Assembly (NCBI GenBank): GCA_963978905.1
Contig: OZ022258.1
Coordinates: forward strand, 52,002,591-52,066,590
DNA from: Trichostrongylus colubriformis
Lineage: Eukaryota; Nematoda; Chromadorea; Rhabditida; Trichostrongylidae
DNA: 64,000 bases
Direction: 5' to 3'
Within the stretch, counting starts at the first letter, position 1. Every line of letters starts with the position of its first letter. The notes beneath the pieces were generated by a model. That model saw nothing but the letters and a program-made list of their open reading frames with translations. It searched no databases and had not been told where the DNA came from. Both the position numbers and the translations under genes were made by a program. Shown here piece by piece: positions 24,322-37,296 of the stretch.

Positions 24322-24626
24322 AAAATTCTTTTGCAACGATTTTTTGCAATCGATTTTGTGGAAGTTTTTTTTGTGACCGTTGAAGTGAATTTTGCAAGCC
24401 TCACATGGTTCAATATATATTTAGATCGACATGAAGCTTCAGGACAAGACTATGCTCAAAGTATTTTGTGTATAAATAGCAAATAAGCAATGATCTTACT
24501 ATATAAGTGGACATATCTAGCAAGATAACATCCCAGTAGGAAAGCTGCAACGACACTGATCTGTGAACCACAGACACATCATGTTGTGCAATATGCACGC
24601 CATCATCGCTAGACTTACGCGATAAT

Positions 24627-24633
24627 TGATAAG
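24627..24633 (+). promoter_or_regulatory. Putative GATA site upstream of CHK gene C
   Basis: TGATAAG lies 245 bp upstream of the start codon, close to the distance of the same heptamer before gene B (228 bp). In Caenorhabditis this sequence is the preferred site of gut GATA factors. Function here is inferred only. Confidence 0.35.
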
Positions 24634-24871
24634 TCGAGGGTTTAAATAGCGCGCGTTTGCGGCTATTTAGACATTTTTCATTCTCGAAAACTCACGATAT
24701 TCGGTCATACATAGCATTTAACAGGGCCTGATCTAGCAACTTATGTTGCCTTCACGGCTGTGAATCAACATATGTCAAAGAATATCGTTCCAACATTTTG
24801 TTCTTCTTCGATGCAAACTTTTTTATCTCAGTTCATGCTCAAAATACAGGAAATATAAATTAAAGCTCAAC

Positions 24872-27800
24872 ATGTCATTATTTTTACCTGCTGATGGAAT
24901 TATGAAGACTAATGTCTACTGGGACGATCTTCAGAAGAGCATACACGATGCATTTGGAGCAGATGCCATATTCGGACCTAACAAGGAGATCAAAAATATC
25001 GGATCTGGCAATGTAGATACACTTTTTATTTTGAAAATTGTCGGCAGCTACGGCTCACTTATCAGCTGAAAGTGGTGATTAAGGGGTTCATGTCAAGAAT
25101 GTGCCTGGTATCACCTGACTGGCAAAAAGAATTGGAGGGTGTGCCGCGTGAATTTATTGTGAAGGTCAGTGATCAATTTGAATTTAAATGATACCCTTAG
25201 TGTATTTATATAACAGATATGCTCGCAATTACCATTAATGGAATGCCATGGATTGGATGAAACAGGTCACCTACACAGCAGCGAATTCGCGGCAGGGTTC
25301 CAAGACGACATAATGATGGTATTTTTGCAGGATTCAGTGATTCAGTATTATTGCCAAGATTCACTTTGCGCACTTTGTTCCCAGTCATGATCTTTCCAGA
25401 GAAGTGTTATAACTTGGAACTGTGAAATGAGGTACTCAGCTGGGTCGATAAGAATCGAATGCTGAGTACAATTATGGGAATCAAAATAACAAAATGTTGC
25501 TCCGAAGCGAGTTTGAAGGGTCAAAGATACTTACCATCAATCATTGCGCTCTTGCAGTGATTGTTGTGAATCGAGGGTTGTTCCCCTCTATTATGCCTTC
25601 TGATGATCACGTGAAGCTTGGTACCCGGTAAATGAGTCATCGTGGGTACGTCGTGAGACCGCCTAACTCACCTCGAAATGGCATTTTGCAATTTTTCTTC
25701 TCATTTTTGTAACCAGCATTTGAGAACTATCCCTCTACCTGGCGGAGGAGTGATAGGTGTCGCACACGTCAGTCCCATCGTGCGGGCATCAGATCCCGTA
25801 TCAAAGCCCGCTCAGGTCATCCAAGCCCTCCATCCCTCCGCGGTCGGCAAATTGTTTACGTATTTGGTTGGCAGATTATGATGGGGATACTCAGTAGTGT
25901 CACATTAGTGAAAGAACGAATGAAACAGCGGAAAACCAAAAATTAGGAACTCATACCCCTTTCCCACCTTTCTCTCGCGCTTCTCTGCGCCACCAGCCGC
26001 TAGCAGACGGGCGAGGGGCTAATCAGCAGGTTGGGAACATTGTCTTGTCCTTGCCGGCAACTCTACCAACGGATAAACGGTAGCACGAATACCTGTGCTG
26101 CGGAAACGCGATAAGGCAACATGACGCGTCATTTCAATGTGAATTTTCTCGGAAAACGTGTTTCCGATCTCACTTTCTCCTTACCCCTCTCGGTGCCTTT
26201 GAATCCGAAGGGCGAAGGAGGTGTACTGACAGGAGATGCGCACTCTCACTCTCATGGTGCAGATCCAATTCCTCATCTCTCCGGGGTAAGTGAATTGGTA
26301 CCAGACTAAGCTCGGAGGATGAAATCTTTGACTATTACACCGGCTAGTCATCAGCCACCACGATTCTGAATGGAACTAGAATGCGCGGCGCCCTGGAAGA
26401 GGTTTCTTAGCTTCAACCCAGTGGGACAAAAACTTGAGACTTCGTCCTAAGTTTTCGTCCCACTGGGTGAAGCTGAGAAACTTCAAAATTTTTGCCATCT
26501 GTTGCCATCGATGATAGTAACTTCTGGTAGTGACTGGTAGTGACTTATGTTTTAGTTCCATAATCATGAATGCCACCTATATGAGCTTCTGAGAAAATAC
26601 AATATTACGGATATTCCTTCACCAAAGGTACGCTGTCGAATGGTTGTTTCCACATATTCTACAGTTTCCAGCATTGTGTTTCTGTTTCAGGTTTACTGCA
26701 CCCGCAAATACTCAGAACAGAATCCACTAAAAGGCTTCATAGTTATGGAATACATCGCTGACGCTGTCCCATACCACATATTCGATAACGTTGAACCGGA
26801 ATCTATGCTACAGGTTAGTTTCATCTTTGTATTGGGAATAGGTGTGTTCTGTCACTGCATCACCTCCGCCCTAGCAAAACTGTATGTAACAAACTTCGAT
26901 CCGTGAATATGTTGAGGGGTCCTGGGAGTAAATTTTAACGATGCCCTACATCAACGGTGATTTTTGTTTGTGTAATATTGCTTATTCAGGAGCTTTCAGG
27001 TGATGAGGGCCATCGCCAAGTTAGAAGCAGCTGCCATGAGATTCTCTGACGAGGAAAAGTTACCCTTCAGATGCAATCCTCTCCATGAACACTTTACTAA
27101 GTTCTTCACTAAGGAGGTAAGGTCAAAGCTTCTGCGTGGTTCCTCGTTATCTTGATATGGAGCGCTGTCCTTTGAAGACACATGTGTAACCGGCAAAGCA
27201 GTGTCTTCCTTACTATACTACACATCATCAGCAGCTGGCTACGACTCCCCTCACCATGAATTGGTTTTAACTCTCATGGAACTTTGAAAAACGAGCACTA
27301 TCGCTAGCGTTGGTCGAAGCAGAACCGTACCTTTCTGATGCGGCAGAAGCGCCTGAAAGTCCTCGCCCACTTGTGTGTATAGAGTACGTCTCCCTAGGGT
27401 TCGCTAGGCAACTTACGGCTACGTTTCAACCGCGAAATACTCCTCAGTTCAACTCCTTCAAACCGAGAGCCATATTTCTCTTCTTAACTCCATAATTATA
27501 GCACAGTGCACCTTTCAGAATAGAATACAGAATAAGACACTAAATCTGAAATAATATAATACTAATGGGAGCTTGTTGTAACCCACGGACATTTCCAAAC
27601 CCACTTTGAAATAAGTTTGCAAGTGAACTCTCCTTTCCCTGGAAGTGATCCCCATTTAACAAACAATGTATTCAGCATGAACATGAGTTCTTTAAAGGAC
27701 CCATGTTCTTGCTACAACCTCCTGTCGCTTCCACTGACACAGAATCTGGTGACTGAGATGGGGTAAAGATGAGCAACGGAACCCTGTACCGAAGCCTATA

Positions 27801-30800
27801 ATTTTTTTTGCCACAACTTATATATGCTCTTGAGGCAATCGATTCACACCTCATAGTGCTTCGCTCAATTGGAGGCGGGAGGTTGATGGACAAAGTCGAT
27901 CAGTTGGAAGATATTATTGAAGAAATTATCGATCTCGAACACATTAGGAGCCTACCCGAAATGTTAGGTAACACTAAAATTAGTATTCTCTTTGTTCCAT
28001 TCCGATGATCGTAATTCTCACAGTTCATGTCATTTTTCATCTTGGGGTTGGGGCACTGTTCTCTCTAAGCAACCGTGTGATACCCGCGCCACAGTCGCCG
28101 GCCCCACAAAGGGGTTGAGCGCCGAAGCCACTCAAAACTCATCCGCAGTAGTAGTTTGACCTCTTCAGTAAGAACGTAACACTTTCTCGACGCGAATTGG
28201 TCTGGCACCGGTGCCACAGTAATTCGAGGATTCTTCCATTCAGCGCCCGCGCCACAAGCGCTGGCGCCAGGCGGTGTTGCGTCCAATAAGTGTCATATTC
28301 GTATTCCACGGGTCGAATTACATCCGGGTTTGATTTTTTTAGCCAGATCGCAATGTTCTCCAATGATCACCGCCTACACCATACCGAGATTCGTGGTGGT
28401 GCGGTTGCTAGGGCTAATAGTGGCTTCATTTTCTATTTCTTACTAGTTCCCATTCTTATAATTTTGAGTACGTTACTACTTCTTTATTTTTCCAATTATT
28501 ATTTTTTTATTTCACCAATAGACGAAGAGACAAAGAGAGCTCTGCAGCATTCAATGCTACCGGTGTGATTCTATATGGCGTAAAACCTTTCTTCACTTCC
28601 ACTTTTTTAGTGTAAAAAATAAGTTGAACATGATATCATTATTCGCAAATTATGTAAAGGTATCACCAAGGATAGGCAAGAACTCTTTCATTCTCTTTAA
28701 GGGCTCTCTATCCATCCCAGGTCAACCACGTCGTACTGATATTCCTTAATTCACTCTATAATCTATAATATATCGTATCCTTGAAGATTTGAAAACTATT
28801 TGCTCTGAAGCAAGGATGAGTTTCGTATTCAAGAAATTACTTATTGTAGGAATGAAGAGAGTGCTGTGTCATGGCGACTTGTGGTCAAACAACTTGATTT
28901 GGAAAAAGAGAGGCGACACTGTTGAACTAGCTGCCGTTGTCGATTTTCAGGTATAACAAAATCTTTGCTTTGACCACTCGTTCTGCTTACTCGATTAATG
29001 GGAAGCTGGCTCCCGACCCATGAAGTACCAGACTTAGTTTCATAGGGCGGAAGTCGGCAAGGGGCTCTGGAAAGAATGTTGCGTGGGGCGCTAGGCAACG
29101 CTTTCAGAAAACATTTTTTTCTCTAATCATGGGAATTCCTTTTTCAATGTTATGACTTTAGGTTTACATCGCTCATTGTAAGACAGCTATGCGTACTGTT
29201 GTGTATAGCACTGTTCCGTGCACTTGAGGCTGATTTCATAGCTCTCACGACCTATGATAGCATATGTCATCGTAAAAACTCATTCAAGCGTGCTGTTTTC
29301 CCTATGCAGCGCTGACCTGTTGCCACTCACAGGCTTCGCACAGCGGAGTGGAAACAGCATGCTCGCATAAGTGTTTGTGCGAAGTTGCATTTTTGAAAGG
29401 TGAAGCCGCAGCCCAGAATACGAAAACGTTTAGACGGTCCATATTGGCCTTTCAACTATGGACATTGTTCGAGTACTGTGCGCCTGTATGAGTGGCAACA
29501 ATCGAAGAGTACACTGGGAATCAATCGTTGAAAAATTTTATTCGTACCTCGATGAAGAGCTGGAAACTAGCGACATGCCCTACACGATAGATATGGTATG
29601 CCTGTTCTTCATTCATAATTTCAATCTACGTAATCTTATTTGATCAGATTAATTGATTTCAGTTGAAAGAGGCCTATCGACAATGTTTTCCGCTTGGCGC
29701 TTTTATGATCGTGCCTATGATTGCGCCGTTGTTCCGTTTGGCTAGCAAGAGTGACGATGTCGAATATAACGAGAAGGTGAGGATTGCTTGAACCACAGAT
29801 AGCCAAGGCTACTTGATTTGGGATCCTAGTGCAGCGTAATGTAGTGACGGGTGGCGCGCACTCCTACTCTTATATTTCTGGAATCAAATTCCTCATCAGC
29901 ATCAGTGCAGGCCCAAGTTATCCAAGCCTTCGTGGTTCGAGGTAGGTGAGTGGGTACCAGAGTCGATTAGGAGGATAAAAGCACTGACTTGTACAAGGGC
30001 TGGCCCCTGCAAGCCCGCTCTGTATGGGCCACATTACATTCATCTGCCACCACGATCCTGGATGAAGCTAGAATGCACGGCGCGTCCCACAGAAGAAATT
30101 GAATAACCCAAAATACTTTATCCTTGTGTTTATTTAGTAGATTTGTAACCGACTGTGTTGGCAATAGTGCATTTTCGAAGAGGGCTGGATTACCTGCCTG
30201 TACCATTTAACAGACTAGTCTTTGCCAGCTCACCAACCCTCTCTGCGCGCGAGCCATGCCTTGAACGAGTGGGAGCGGAATTGGTCGTTAGTTCTGGGCT
30301 TGTGAGGACATGGAAAAAGATAAAGGAAATTAAAAAACTTGTGTCTTCGTTCCAATTTACCGAGAAAACGTAGAAGCTTCAGTAAACTAGTATGTACTGT
30401 ATGCTCGAGCTCCATTCACCGTGTTCGGCTCTCAACTGAACGTCCTGTTCGGCTATTGCTTCTCATGAAGGAGACATCGGCTTATGTCTATGAGCTTGCC
30501 AATGAGTGACTTTGAACAAGCTGGTCTACTCAGTAAGCAGCATCAGTGTGTGAACCCACGGAAAAGGGAGGAGAGAAAGGTATCACGTCAGAAAAGGGAA
30601 AAGTAATCAATGTTACAGTCGCAAGTATGTGCATAGCATATGGTTAATGGTTATATGCTTCCCTAACGGTAATATCTTTACTGGGTGTTACATGAGTGCG
30701 CCTGAATGATACAGTCACTCAACATTTATCCTACGTCGGATGATTTCAGGTTGAAAAGTTGATTTTCGAGAAAACAGAAAGTTTGTTGGACGATATTTGC

Positions 30801-30845
30801 AAATTCCATGGCAGGATTAAGCATCGCAAAAGTGTTGGACATTAG
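24872..30845 (+). CDS. CHK kinase-like (DUF1679/EcKinase-like) protein, gene C, complete
   Basis: Eleven exons: 24872-25012, 25084-25164, 25217-25318, 26556-26627, 26691-26813, 27000-27116, 27835-27967, 28850-28950, 29434-29595, 29663-29776 and 30750-30845 (TAG), giving 413 aa in phase. Nine exons match gene B exons in length or nearly so; the third is 5 codons shorter and the sixth 1 longer. Motifs: GFMSRMCLVSPDW, FIVK (71-74), catalytic HGDLWSNN (H264-N271), VVDFQ (D288) and LKEAYRQCFPLGAFMIVP near the C-terminus. The likely role is phosphorylation of a small hydroxylated ligand in the cytosol; the substrate is unknown. It is clearly more diverged from A and B than they are from each other. 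The third exon is the least certain call because similarity there is weak. AATAAA lies at 30,904-30,909. Introns contain three SINE pieces. Confidence 0.88.
25741..25855 (+). mobile_element. SINE fragment
   Basis: The 5' part of the tRNA-derived SINE: GGCGGAGGAGTGATAGGTG, a B-box-like GGGCATCAGATCCCG, then the CATCCCTCCGCGGTCGGC block found in other copies. The 3' half is missing. It lies in the intron 25319-26555 of CHK gene C. Confidence 0.6.
26217..26396 (+). mobile_element. SINE, partly deleted
   Basis: It has the ACTCTCATGGTGCAG, AATTGGTACCAGA and CCACCACGATTCTGAATGG blocks typical of the family but lacks part of the middle. It is in the same intron as the fragment at 25741-25855 and directly precedes the inverted repeat at 26402-26481. 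Confidence 0.65.
26402..26481. repeat. Hairpin-forming inverted repeat
   Basis: Arms of about 35 bp (26402-26440 and 26447-26481) match with a few mismatches and carry CCCAGTGGGAC. It is intronic in CHK gene C, abutting the SINE tail. Confidence 0.8.
29829..30090 (+). mobile_element. tRNA-derived SINE, near full length
   Basis: It lies in the last intron (29777-30749) of CHK gene C. It has GTAGTGACGGGTGGCG, a degraded B box, GTGGGTACCAGAGTCG, GGAGGATAAAAGCACTGACT and the conserved tail. A matching copy at 55161-55412 sits in the equivalent place of the decayed duplicate of gene C, so the insertion predates that duplication. Confidence 0.75.
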
Positions 30846-33065
30846 TGATAAGAATTTGTTTCGTACCTATAAATCTACCGGAACTCATATGATGTAGTGT
30901 AGAAATAAATGTATAAATGTATAATTGAATGTTTACAAATGAACTCATTTTTTTGTAAATTTGTGATGGTTGTTGCACGAACCATAGTGGGGAGTTAGAC
31001 TTTGAGTGCATAGTGCAAGGGACCTGCAATCTGACTCAGGTACCTCTTTGCAGATCACTTCTGAACATCTACATACAAAAAGTTACCTGAGTAAGTACCG
31101 CAATGTGGTCAGAAGCACATACGTACTACTAGAAGTAGTGCCATAGCTGATAAGAGGTGGAATCTGTGAAGAAGAAGGGTGCTATTGCAGTGAGGTCGAA
31201 AAAATCGCAAGCGAGAAACTCACGAGGCGAAAGTCTTTTACAGACATGGGATTGGTTCTTTACGTAAAACCAACTCTGCACAGTGTAATCACTCTCAGAA
31301 CATTGCTCGATAACTTCAGGTCCTACGCTAAACCACAATCCTATTCGGAAGGCGAACATACTCAGTATAAAGAAGTTTAATCCACTATAGGCCTACTCAA
31401 GGGAAGCATCGGCCAAATTAAAATGGCTAGGTTTGCCTTGCAAGCTGCTATCGATAAGATGAAAATTGACTACGACAATACAAAAAGCAAGAAAAGTTTT
31501 CGGCAAGCGTTAGAAAACATCTAGTCAGAAGCAGTTCTGCTGAAGTAATGAAAGACGCTATGGAGTTCATCCACATACTCGACACGAGAGTTACGGAAGC
31601 CCCCAATGATGAAAGGCGATTCATTCAAGCGGCGCGAGCTTTGAATTCCAGTTGGGCCCCGGAAGAGGTGGGGTACCTCAACTTAAGCTCCCCGCTGTTT
31701 TGCCATCGCCTCCGCTAGGGTATTCGATTGCTAGCTTTTCGTGGCATATTCTATCGTCTCGCGTGTGCAGCTGCTGGTAATCCTTCTCTGAGCATTCATT
31801 CCAAACATTCCACATGTGCTTCAAGACGACTCGCCTATATCCGCGGGTTAACGAATCCTTTCCTGACGATATTCCTGTTTGTCGCGCTGGTCGCGAGCAG
31901 TCGAGTTGCCCGAGTCGAGCACGATTGATCAGTCATGGTATGCGCAGGTTCAACTTCAGGTTCATCAGCAGTCAGTTTCATCGTGACTACGATTTGATAG
32001 CTTGTACTCATTCACTGTACTGCTTTTACTGTGTTACTTACTCGTTTTAATGCTTTTGGTTGAACCCGGAAGTGTCGCGGTAGTTCCCGACCTCCAGTTA
32101 GTTCCCGATTTGTTGCTCTCTTTGTATGAGCCAATCAATAGCAATTTCTTTCCTAAGAATCTGGAATAGATTGCAATTTTTCATTCTGGGCGTTGTGAAT
32201 GAGATGCGCTAGAGCGTCTCACAGTATATGCTATGCACAGTATTGTCAGTATATGCTTATCTGAATCAATATAGAATTCTTTTTCTGATATTCGCGTTTG
32301 ATAAACTTGATTCCCACTGAACTACTGTTAAGCAGGGCCCTATTCCCCTGGATTTCGAGGTTTCCCGCTTCATCCCTTTTGTTGCACTACTGAGCACCTC
32401 GAACTTCATTTTCCCCAGTTATCTGTTAATCGGACAAAGTTATGTTAAATGGTGTTTCAAGGTCCTTTCAAAGATACCATAGAGCAGTTTAAAGCCACAA
32501 ACTCGAATAACTTGAAATGGTCGCAGGGCAATTAGAGAGATGGGGCCTGCTTCACAACTCCATCATTGCTCTTAAGAGCTGCTTCGAAAGCCTATGAGAG
32601 AAACGAGAAAAGACAAATGAATGGAAAGGGTTACTACCTGGCAATCTTTGCAATAACCCTTTCCAACAAAAACCTTTCCATGATTTCTAAAAAACCATTG
32701 AAGCAACCTGTCCAATTTCGGTAATTCATGGGGGAGGTGTGCAGATCTGGATAATATTTGGAAATATATAAGTTCTCGGGAAGCAAGCACCGTTCTGATG
32801 GGAGAATATCGCAGCGCGGCACAATAGGCGATGCTTATTAACGAGGTGTGCCGTATGCAGTTCGGTATCATGGAAATTCCATGTAATTCGCTTAAAATGA
32901 TACGCTAGACGGAGTAACCTCTTCAGCACTCAGCTACGCGCGCTTCTTGTATGGAAGGCCCAAAGCCGTCGAAGTCCCTGGAGTCATTACAACAGCTTAT
33001 TGTTAGCAAAATAACAAACTTTTTCTTCACGAAAATGCTTTATAACATTTACTGAAACCAAAGGT
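30846..33065. other. Intergenic region, possible decayed coding fragment near 31,540
   Basis: Mostly unrecognised. From about 31,548 an open stretch of some 43 codons on the plus strand reads with a protein-like composition (MEFIHILDTRVTEAPNDERR then FIQAARALNSSWAPEE). I do not recognise the family. The part up to about 31,150 is repeated at 56,150-56,410. From about 32,820 the segmental duplication begins. Confidence 0.4.
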
Positions 33066-35090
33066 TTAGCAGAATCCACACGTTTTTGCACAGTATTTTC
33101 TCATGGTGCTGACATCGAGTGGATTTTTCGAGTTACATTGTCCTTTTGTCTTCCCATAGGTACAAGCATCCGCCATTGATTTCAAATCTTCGCAATTCTG
33201 AAAAAGGGAATTATTCTGGTTTAAGGTGACTCGGGACACTTCTATACGCATTTGTCCAATGTTATATCAAATCAGTCGCACGCTCATGATGTCAAGTACT
33301 TCTTCCGAACACCTTTTATCGGTATCATTTAAAGGCACAATACGCCATAATCATATTAGTAGCCTACTTTCTTGGGGCAAGGAGGTCCAGATAGGTGCTC
33401 AGGCTGCACCATTGTTGCGGCTCGATAGTGCATCCTCGCGGCGACAGCTGCGCTCTACCCGAGCCGAGTTGAGCCCACCGAGCCGAATCACACCTGGCCT
33501 CAGACGATCAAATTTTCAACGTGGATCACGTGGAGAAGGAAACTTGCGATAAGACAAGATAAGGCAGCGATTTCAATAGTGAGGCAGCTTCAACATGGAA
33601 GGACAAGTAATATCGTAGCATTTTGCGCGATATCATCCAGTAGAAGCTCTTCTATAATCTCCAATACTCGTACGAGGACTGAGGGCAGGGAAGTTTATTT
33701 CTGGTGGATTTGAGGGGTTTCGATCCCTTTTTTTCACTGTTGGGTAAAGCAGGGCCTTCACGTCCTGTAATACGCGCGATAACCCTTACAATTTATCGCG
33801 AGGTAAGCCTTTAAGGAGCGACCATTATCAGCAATCCATTGTTGTTGTGGTTATGTAGTTCACGCTACCTCTTCTTATTCTCGACATCTACCACGGCTTC
33901 ACTTAATAACAGAATCTGATCTTACCCAGAGTCAAAGGCTGCGATGAGGGAGCATTATGAGAGGGGATAGTGTTTTCTGTTAAGAAGGGGGCCGTATCTA
34001 CGTGTGAGCCTCGCTCAACAAATTCAAAAGAAATGGTGTTGGTTTACTTATCATCCATCAAATCGGTTTTGATGATCCCTCTTTCTCCTCTGTCTTGTTG
34101 ACGACAAGTTCTGAAGATGATAGGCATGGGAGTTCAATGATTCGTGAAGAGAAGGCAGATCCCTTCCCCGCTCCAGTGCAATGCTCAACCCTGCTTGTAA
34201 CTCCGATAGAGAAACCTCGAGTTGCACTGCGGTCATCGTGCGTCTAAAGATGCATAGAACTGAATGCTCATGGGGTCGTATATTGCGATGGAAAGTAGGG
34301 CTCATTGCCCCAGGATTCTGGATGATCACCTTTAGTGAAGTGATTTGTGGCCTGCTATTTCAGAAGTAACCGAAGAGGTGAAATCTGAAGGTCATCAGTC
34401 GATAATCATACTTATTGCTTGAACTAGCTTCCCAATGCTGTGGTGATCGACTGGGGAGCCCACATCAAGTATAGGGACAGTGAGCCTCGAAATCGTCGAC
34501 AGGGGCCGCGGCCATAAAATTTTTTCTCGCTAAGCTTGACCTTGTGTATGAGGCTATCGTCTGTAATGGGGCAGCTTCAGGAACATTTCAAGGCTTTACC
34601 TGTTGTCAAGTGGTACAGTTTTTCTTTGCGAATTTCAGCGCACCTCTCAAGTCCTGTCCTAGTGATGCCTCAAAAAATGTTATACCCCATCCTCCTTTAT
34701 GTGTGTATTCAAAAGCGATCTGGCTTGCTGAAATAATCCGAGCTGCAACTGTTAGCTGAATAACCCAGAATGTTGCAGAGCTTGTCTATGCCTAGTGGCC
34801 TTGAATCACGCTTCAGCACTTCTGGTCGTCATCGTGGGTTGCTCAGTAGGTACTTCATGCAAGCACAGAAACATCATAAGGAATATGGCTCAGACAGGCC
34901 GCATGGAGTGTTCAGGCTACCTGTGGTCGCGTCAGGGCTCTGTCAGCAAACTTGATACTATATGCCTTTGTAAGCTCCCCATAGCCCTGCAACATGACTT
35001 AGTGCACTTATGATAGCTTCAACATACCGATGACTGGAAGGAGCCATGGACCAGCATCAGAAGGCATAGTGCGAAGAATAGTGCTCGCAT
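33066..35090 (-). CDS. Small secreted ShKT (SXC) domain peptide, gene 1
   Basis: Two exons can be seen on the minus strand. Exon 1 (35090-35028) encodes 21 residues starting MRALFFALCLLMLVHG, a classic signal peptide, and ends at a GT donor (gtatgt). The terminal exon (33197-33066) follows a TTTTTCAG acceptor in the same phase and encodes 43 residues with one ShKT domain. Its six cysteines are at exon residues 2, 12, 21, 36, 40 and 43, ending CAKTCGFC then TAA. Joined directly this is a 64-aa precursor. An extra exon inside the 1.8-kb intron cannot be excluded. ShKT domains in nematodes occur in secreted and cuticle-associated proteins; some bind potassium channels, but the target here is unknown. 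Two paralogues lie downstream on the same strand at 49629 and 57281. Confidence 0.7.
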
Positions 35091-35950
35091 TGTGACAATT
35101 GCACAGTGATACTCTGAAAAAGGCATTTGGGTTGTTGTTTCTGCCCCCAGCTAAGTGGGCCGTTTTTTGCCGAATCGACACAATCATGACATGATTTCGA
35201 AGCAATGCTGATTCGAGCTTACAATCTTCCTTATACAATATGAGCATCTCAAAGAAAGATGCCGATCACATAGAAGTAAGGCAACATGCATGACCCTCAC
35301 CTATTTCTTGCACAGCGGATACCAGCGCATCCTATCAAACACCTAATACCTCGGATTGAAGGAAAGTTTTATTTTGTTTCAGTTCCGTTTCCCAGTGACT
35401 CCACTCTATTTCGCTAGTTTACGTATTTGGTCACAATAATTTGTCACCAGAGCTTTCCGCATTTGATGAGATTATTCTTCTACGCGATCAAGATTTTTTT
35501 GTCAAGTAATGTTTTTCCTTAATTATGGCGGAATCGCTGCGTGTGTATGGGTAACAGAAAAACTCATTTTCCCGTGGAAAAGTCCGCTAAACAGAAAACA
35601 TCCTGCGCCACTACTGAGCGGCTGGTAGATTAACAGGAATGATCGATTTTGGAAGCCGGAATGATTTTGTGGAGTCCATGATCTTCGGACACTCTGTACT
35701 TGTTAGAAGGCGAAATGAATCCGGCATTTGTTCTACGATTCACAATCAAATATGCGGCGTTTCTAGAAAAGGGTGTGCAACAAATGGAACCGCGCACCTT
35801 TGCATGATCTAAGGTGAAGACCCGCCGTGCTCTCTTAATTGCTCCAAGGACGGAGAATTGTGATGGATACGTCTGGCAGATGAAACAGCAACTTCTGCCT
35901 CATCTGCACACACAAGTTATTATACGGGCAAAGTTACATCGTCAATTACA

Positions 35951-36256
35951 CTATTGATCCTTGGAGCACACTTTTACGATTCTGAGTGAAATTGGGAAAA
36001 AGTGACGCAGTCTAAAACAGGACGGAACAACGTCGAACGTACACTCCTGATGCTTTTGTTGAGTAGCAAGCTCGACTAGAGTACCAAAGTGTTGGATGTG
36101 TTTTAAAATGGTAGACCTAAGCTCCATGCTAATTGCTAAGCGCGCTTGATCCCTTGTGAATTGGTTGCGCGCTAGGGCACGGACGTGATCTCTTTGCACG
36201 GCCTGATATGGCTGAACTGTCTTCACACGCACTAATCCAGCATTACGCGATTCCAC
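35951..36256 (-). other. Unrecognised 101-codon frame shared by two duplication copies
   Basis: A minus-strand open frame containing QRDHVRALARNQFTRDQARL is present in both copy 1 and copy 2 (52096-52344, start shifted by substitutions). The surrounding DNA is equally conserved, so conservation alone does not prove coding. I do not recognise the family. It lies upstream of the ShKT gene. Confidence 0.25.
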
Positions 36257-37224
36257 TAGGCAACGTCAAATTTTTTACAAAAAAAATGATTTTTTTCTGA
36301 AACCAGACTATCCGGGAAAAGAGCGTGTTTTTTGTCATGGAGCTTTGTATTTATGGCTCACAAGTAGCCAAAAAGGAGATTCGCTCCATTTAGAGCTATC
36401 GTGGATCACGGAGTACCTCACTTTTTATTTATGAATGTCTACGCACTACGGCCAAGGTTGTGTGGAAGTCGATTGAAAAAAATTATCAGATGGCTATTGG
36501 ATTCTATGATATCTGATGAGAAATAACGTCGCAAGACAAAAGACGAAACCAGGAATATATGCAAATAAATCATATGTGCCTTTATATTCGGTAAGGAAAT
36601 GAGAATGTGGGAATTTCGAGCCATCTCAAATGTATACAGTCATAAGAAACAAAACGTGGTACTTGTAATTTCGCTAGCACTTATATGTTTATTCATGAAA
36701 AGCACGAATGGGAAAGAATCTCAATACCTATGGTGGGCACGGACTCATTTTTTGACCTTAATTCTTCACACATGCATGAAGAATCATAACATTTTTTCGC
36801 TCCTTCACAAAATATTTTCGATGACCTTTCTAATGGTGCATATTCATGCTATATTGTCATGGAGTACCTAGAAAGTAGACCTACTATCAGAGGATTTTGG
36901 AAACGTTCAAGGTGCGCTGCATCGACCATATTAGCGGTGAGAGTTGTTCACCGCAGAGAGGCGTATAACAGCCAAAGTTTCTCAGCTGATGAGTTGTATA
37001 CTACGAACCCCACTAAAAGGGGAAATTATTGCAGGGCTGCTTTTTCGGGAAGTTGCGGATTTGAGCAGGAGTTTCTGCTACAAAGTAGAACCCTTCAGTT
37101 TTTCGTTTTGGTGGTGTCAAGATTAACACCAGAACCAGTTAAGGCAAGGCATTGTCGATTGTTGCCCATGCGAGCAAAAAACATAAATGGAATCGAAGAT
37201 GCTGAATGATGGGCAAAAGCTATG

Positions 37225-37296
37225 GCCCCGCATGTGAGTCGAGCCCGTACTTTAACCCAAGCATGGAGCACGGGTTCGAGTCCCCCCCGAGACCAA
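37225..37296 (+). repeat. tRNA-like (T-arm/B-box) fragment
   Basis: GAGCACGGGTTCGAGTCCCC followed by CCGAGACCA resembles the T arm and acceptor end of a tRNA. The expected 5' acceptor strand is absent at the right distance, so it is a tRNA-derived fragment or SINE head rather than a tRNA gene. The duplicate is at 53,107-53,177; copy 3 has lost this part. Confidence 0.45.

Larger units (their letters stand above)
21923..24871. other. Intergenic region between CHK genes B and C
   Basis: No convincing gene. It holds a 64-bp tandem duplication (22569-22694), AT-rich AATAAT sequence (24,160-24,260), a perfect palindrome (24262-24321) and a possible promoter element (24627). A plus-strand frame at 23036-23233 looks mildly protein-like (basic, glutamine-rich, ending HHRMEIKTEE) but has no recognisable family. 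Confidence 0.5.

Noticed and set aside
37225..37296. A tRNA gene on the plus strand
   Set aside because: The T-arm and acceptor end are plausible, but no pairing 5' acceptor strand, D arm or anticodon arm is found at the right distance; the copy in duplication 2 has the same defect.
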